Of a stretch of 64,000 bases of DNA, positions 62,722 through 64,000 are shown piece by piece (position 1 is the first letter of the stretch; each line of letters opens with the position of its first letter). The DNA comes from Bin87 sp965116785 (GTDB lineage Bacteria; Chloroflexota; Dehalococcoidia; Lucifugimonadales; UBA3495): contig OZ220731.1 in assembly GCA_965116785.1 (NCBI GenBank), forward strand, positions 124,001-188,000, in the 5' to 3' direction. A program made the position numbers and the translations under genes. The notes under the pieces were generated by a model. It saw only the letters and a program-made list of their open reading frames with translations, ran no database searches and was not told the origin of the DNA.

Positions 62722-64000
62722 TTACATGCGGAACACGCCCCGCTTCTGCTCCGGGAACGGCGCGTTGATGGACGCGGCAATCCCCAGGCCGACCACGTCG
62801 CGCGTGTCCACCGGGTCGATGATGCCGTCGTCCCACAGGCGGGCGGTGCTGTAGTAGGGATCGCCCTCCTCCTCGTACTTCTGCAGGATGGGACGTTGCA
62901 GCTCGTCGCGCTCCTCCTGCTCCAGGGTGCGGCCCTGTCGCTCAAGCTGCTGCAGCCGGATGGTGGCCAGCACCTCTGCCGCCTGCTGCCCGCCCATGAC
63001 CGAGATGCGGGCGTTGGGCCATGTCCACAGGAAGCGGGGCTGATAGGCTCGACCGCACATCCCGTAGTTGCCGGCCCCGAAGGAACTCCCGATGATCACG
63101 GTGAACTTGGGCACGGCGGCGTTGGAAACCGCCATGACCATTTTGGCCCCGTCCTTGGCGATGCCGCCGGCCTCGTACTGGCTGCCCACCATGAACCCGG
63201 TGATGTTTTGCAGGAACAGCAGCGGGATCCCCCGCTGGCTGCACAACTCGATGAAGTGGGTCCCCTTCAGGGCGCTTTCGGAGAAAAGCACTCCATTGTT
63301 GGCGACCACTCCCACCGGGTAGCCCCAGATGCGTGAGAAGCCGCACACCAGCGTTTCCCCGTACCCGGCCTTGAACTCGTGGAAGCGGCTACCGTCCACA
63401 ATGCGGGCGATCACCTCGCGGACGTCGTATTGCCTCCGGTTGTCCGGCGACACTATGCCGTAGAGTTCCGCCGGGTCTAGATTGGGAGGCTCCGGGGCAG
63501 CGAGTTCGAAGGGAGGATCCCGCCGGCGCACGAAGTTTTCGACGATGTCCCTCGTGATGGCCAGGGCGTCCTCGTCATCGGCGGCCTGGTGGTCGGCGAC
63601 ACCCGATACGCGGGTGTGCACCTCTGTTCCGCCCAGGGTCTCCGGGTCCACCTCCTCGCCCGTGGCCGCGCGCACCAGCGGGGGTCCCCCGAGAAAGATG
63701 GTTCCCTGCTGCCGCACCATCACCACCTCGTCGCTCATGGCTGGAATGTAGGCGCCGCCCGCAGTGCACGACCCCATAACCACCGCCACCTGGGGGATGC
63801 CCATGGCCGACATCTGGGCCTGATTGTAGAAAATGCGTCCGAAGTGGTCGCGGTCGGGAAACACCTCAGCCTGCAGCGGCAGGAAAGCGCCGCCGGAATC
63901 CACCAGGTAGATGCAGGGCAGGTGGTTCTCCAGGGCAATCTCTTGGGCGCGCAGGTGCTTTTTCACGGTGATCGGGTAGTAGGTGCCACCCTTGACGGTG
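62722..64000 (-). CDS. Acyl-CoA carboxylase, carboxyltransferase subunit (5' end beyond window)
   Basis: At least 426 residues are in the window; the frame is open to the right edge (VKGGTYYPITVKKHLRAQEI), so the start lies outside and the GTG at 63966 is internal. Motifs: CIYLVDSGGAFLPLQAEVFP, AVVMGSCTAGGAYIPAMSDE, GTIFLGGPPLVRAATGEEV, SRIWGYPVGVVANNGVLFSE, LFLQNITGFMVGSQYEAGGI and IIGSSFGAGNYGMCGRAYQP. SGGAFLPLQAEVFPD is typical of methylcrotonoyl-CoA/geranyl-CoA carboxylases rather than AccA/AccD. It transfers the carboxyl group from biotin to an acyl-CoA, working with the biotin carboxylase and biotinyl subunits downstream. Confidence 0.93.
   Translation of the reverse strand, partial: TVKGGTYYPITVKKHLRAQEIALENHLPCIYLVDSGGAFLPLQAEVFPDRDHFGRIFYNQAQMSAMGIPQVAVVMGSCTAGGAYIPAMSDEVVMVRQQGTIFLGGPPLVRAATGEEVDPETLGGTEVHTRVSGVADHQAADDEDALAITRDIVENFVRRRDPPFELAAPEPPNLDPAELYGIVSPDNRRQYDVREVIARIVDGSRFHEFKAGYGETLVCGFSRIWGYPVGVVANNGVLFSESALKGTHFIELCSQRGIPLLFLQNITGFMVGSQYEAGGIAKDGAKMVMAVSNAAVPKFTVIIGSSFGAGNYGMCGRAYQPRFLWTWPNARISVMGGQQAAEVLATIRLQQLERQGRTLEQEERDELQRPILQKYEEEGDPYYSTARLWDDGIIDPVDTRDVVGLGIAASINAPFPEQKRGVFRM

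Noticed and set aside
1..64000. CRISPR arrays, rRNA genes, replication origin, prophage genes
   Set aside because: No direct-repeat arrays, rRNA motifs, DnaA-box clusters or phage structural genes were recognised.

Overview
The window is high-GC bacterial DNA with short intergenic gaps and good Shine-Dalgarno sites. It is rich in F420/FMN-type luciferase-like monooxygenases, MmgE/PrpD, tautomerase and alpha/beta-hydrolase genes, GIWSDG-type propeller proteins and decayed insertion sequences. This mix suggests a Chloroflexota genome, most likely a SAR202-like or Dehalococcoidia lineage. That assignment is inferred from gene content only; no rRNA is present.

Layout. 1-2.8 kb: the 3' part of an FAD-linked oxidase and an MmgE/PrpD gene. 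2.9-12.0 kb: a graveyard holding a decayed IS5 element, an orphan response regulator between two diverged gene remnants, a propeller/cadherin-like gene broken by an amber codon, an XRE-membrane regulator with a frameshift and a stop, a frameshifted IS110 transposase and an internally deleted IS256 transposase. 12.1-17.4 kb: tRNA-Ser(GGA), a DUF3179 lipoprotein with an in-frame UGA, two tautomerase-like genes, a DUF2277 gene and an acetolactate-synthase-like ThDP enzyme. 17.4-19.1 kb: a visibly AT-richer two-gene island (RelA/SpoT-like synthetase plus a nucleoid-associated-protein-like partner). 19.4-27.0 kb: a housekeeping run (2-hydroxyacid dehydrogenase, MBL hydrolase, YtxH protein, prfA, prmC, phosphoesterase, NYN/OST-HTH protein). 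27.0-32.5 kb, minus strand: yqeY-purQ-EamA transporter-purL-membrane protein-deoxyribosyltransferase, then tRNA-Leu(CAA). 32.9-39.3 kb: a complete assimilatory nitrate operon (nitrate reductase, nirB, nirD, nitrate transporter). 39.9-59.3 kb: a catabolic/accessory stretch (S9 peptidase, ATP-grasp enzyme, NHL protein, three luciferase-like oxidoreductases, two MFS/MBL genes, aminotransferases, VOC protein, amidohydrolase, hydrolases). 59.6-64 kb: a biotin-dependent acyl-CoA carboxylase operon with a Uma2-family gene between its subunits; the carboxyltransferase runs off the right edge.

The strongest novelty is in the DUF3179 gene. The protein reads straight through a UGA placed exactly at the first cysteine of the family's conserved CxxC motif. 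The UGA is followed after 13 nt by a perfect 7-bp hairpin with a CGUGU loop, which fits the bacterial SECIS geometry. The gene is therefore a candidate selenoprotein with a UxxC motif, although a nonsense mutation is the alternative given nearby pseudogenes. The second novelty is the coupled RelA/SpoT-like plus NdpA-like pair, which looks horizontally acquired and could be a toxin/defence module.
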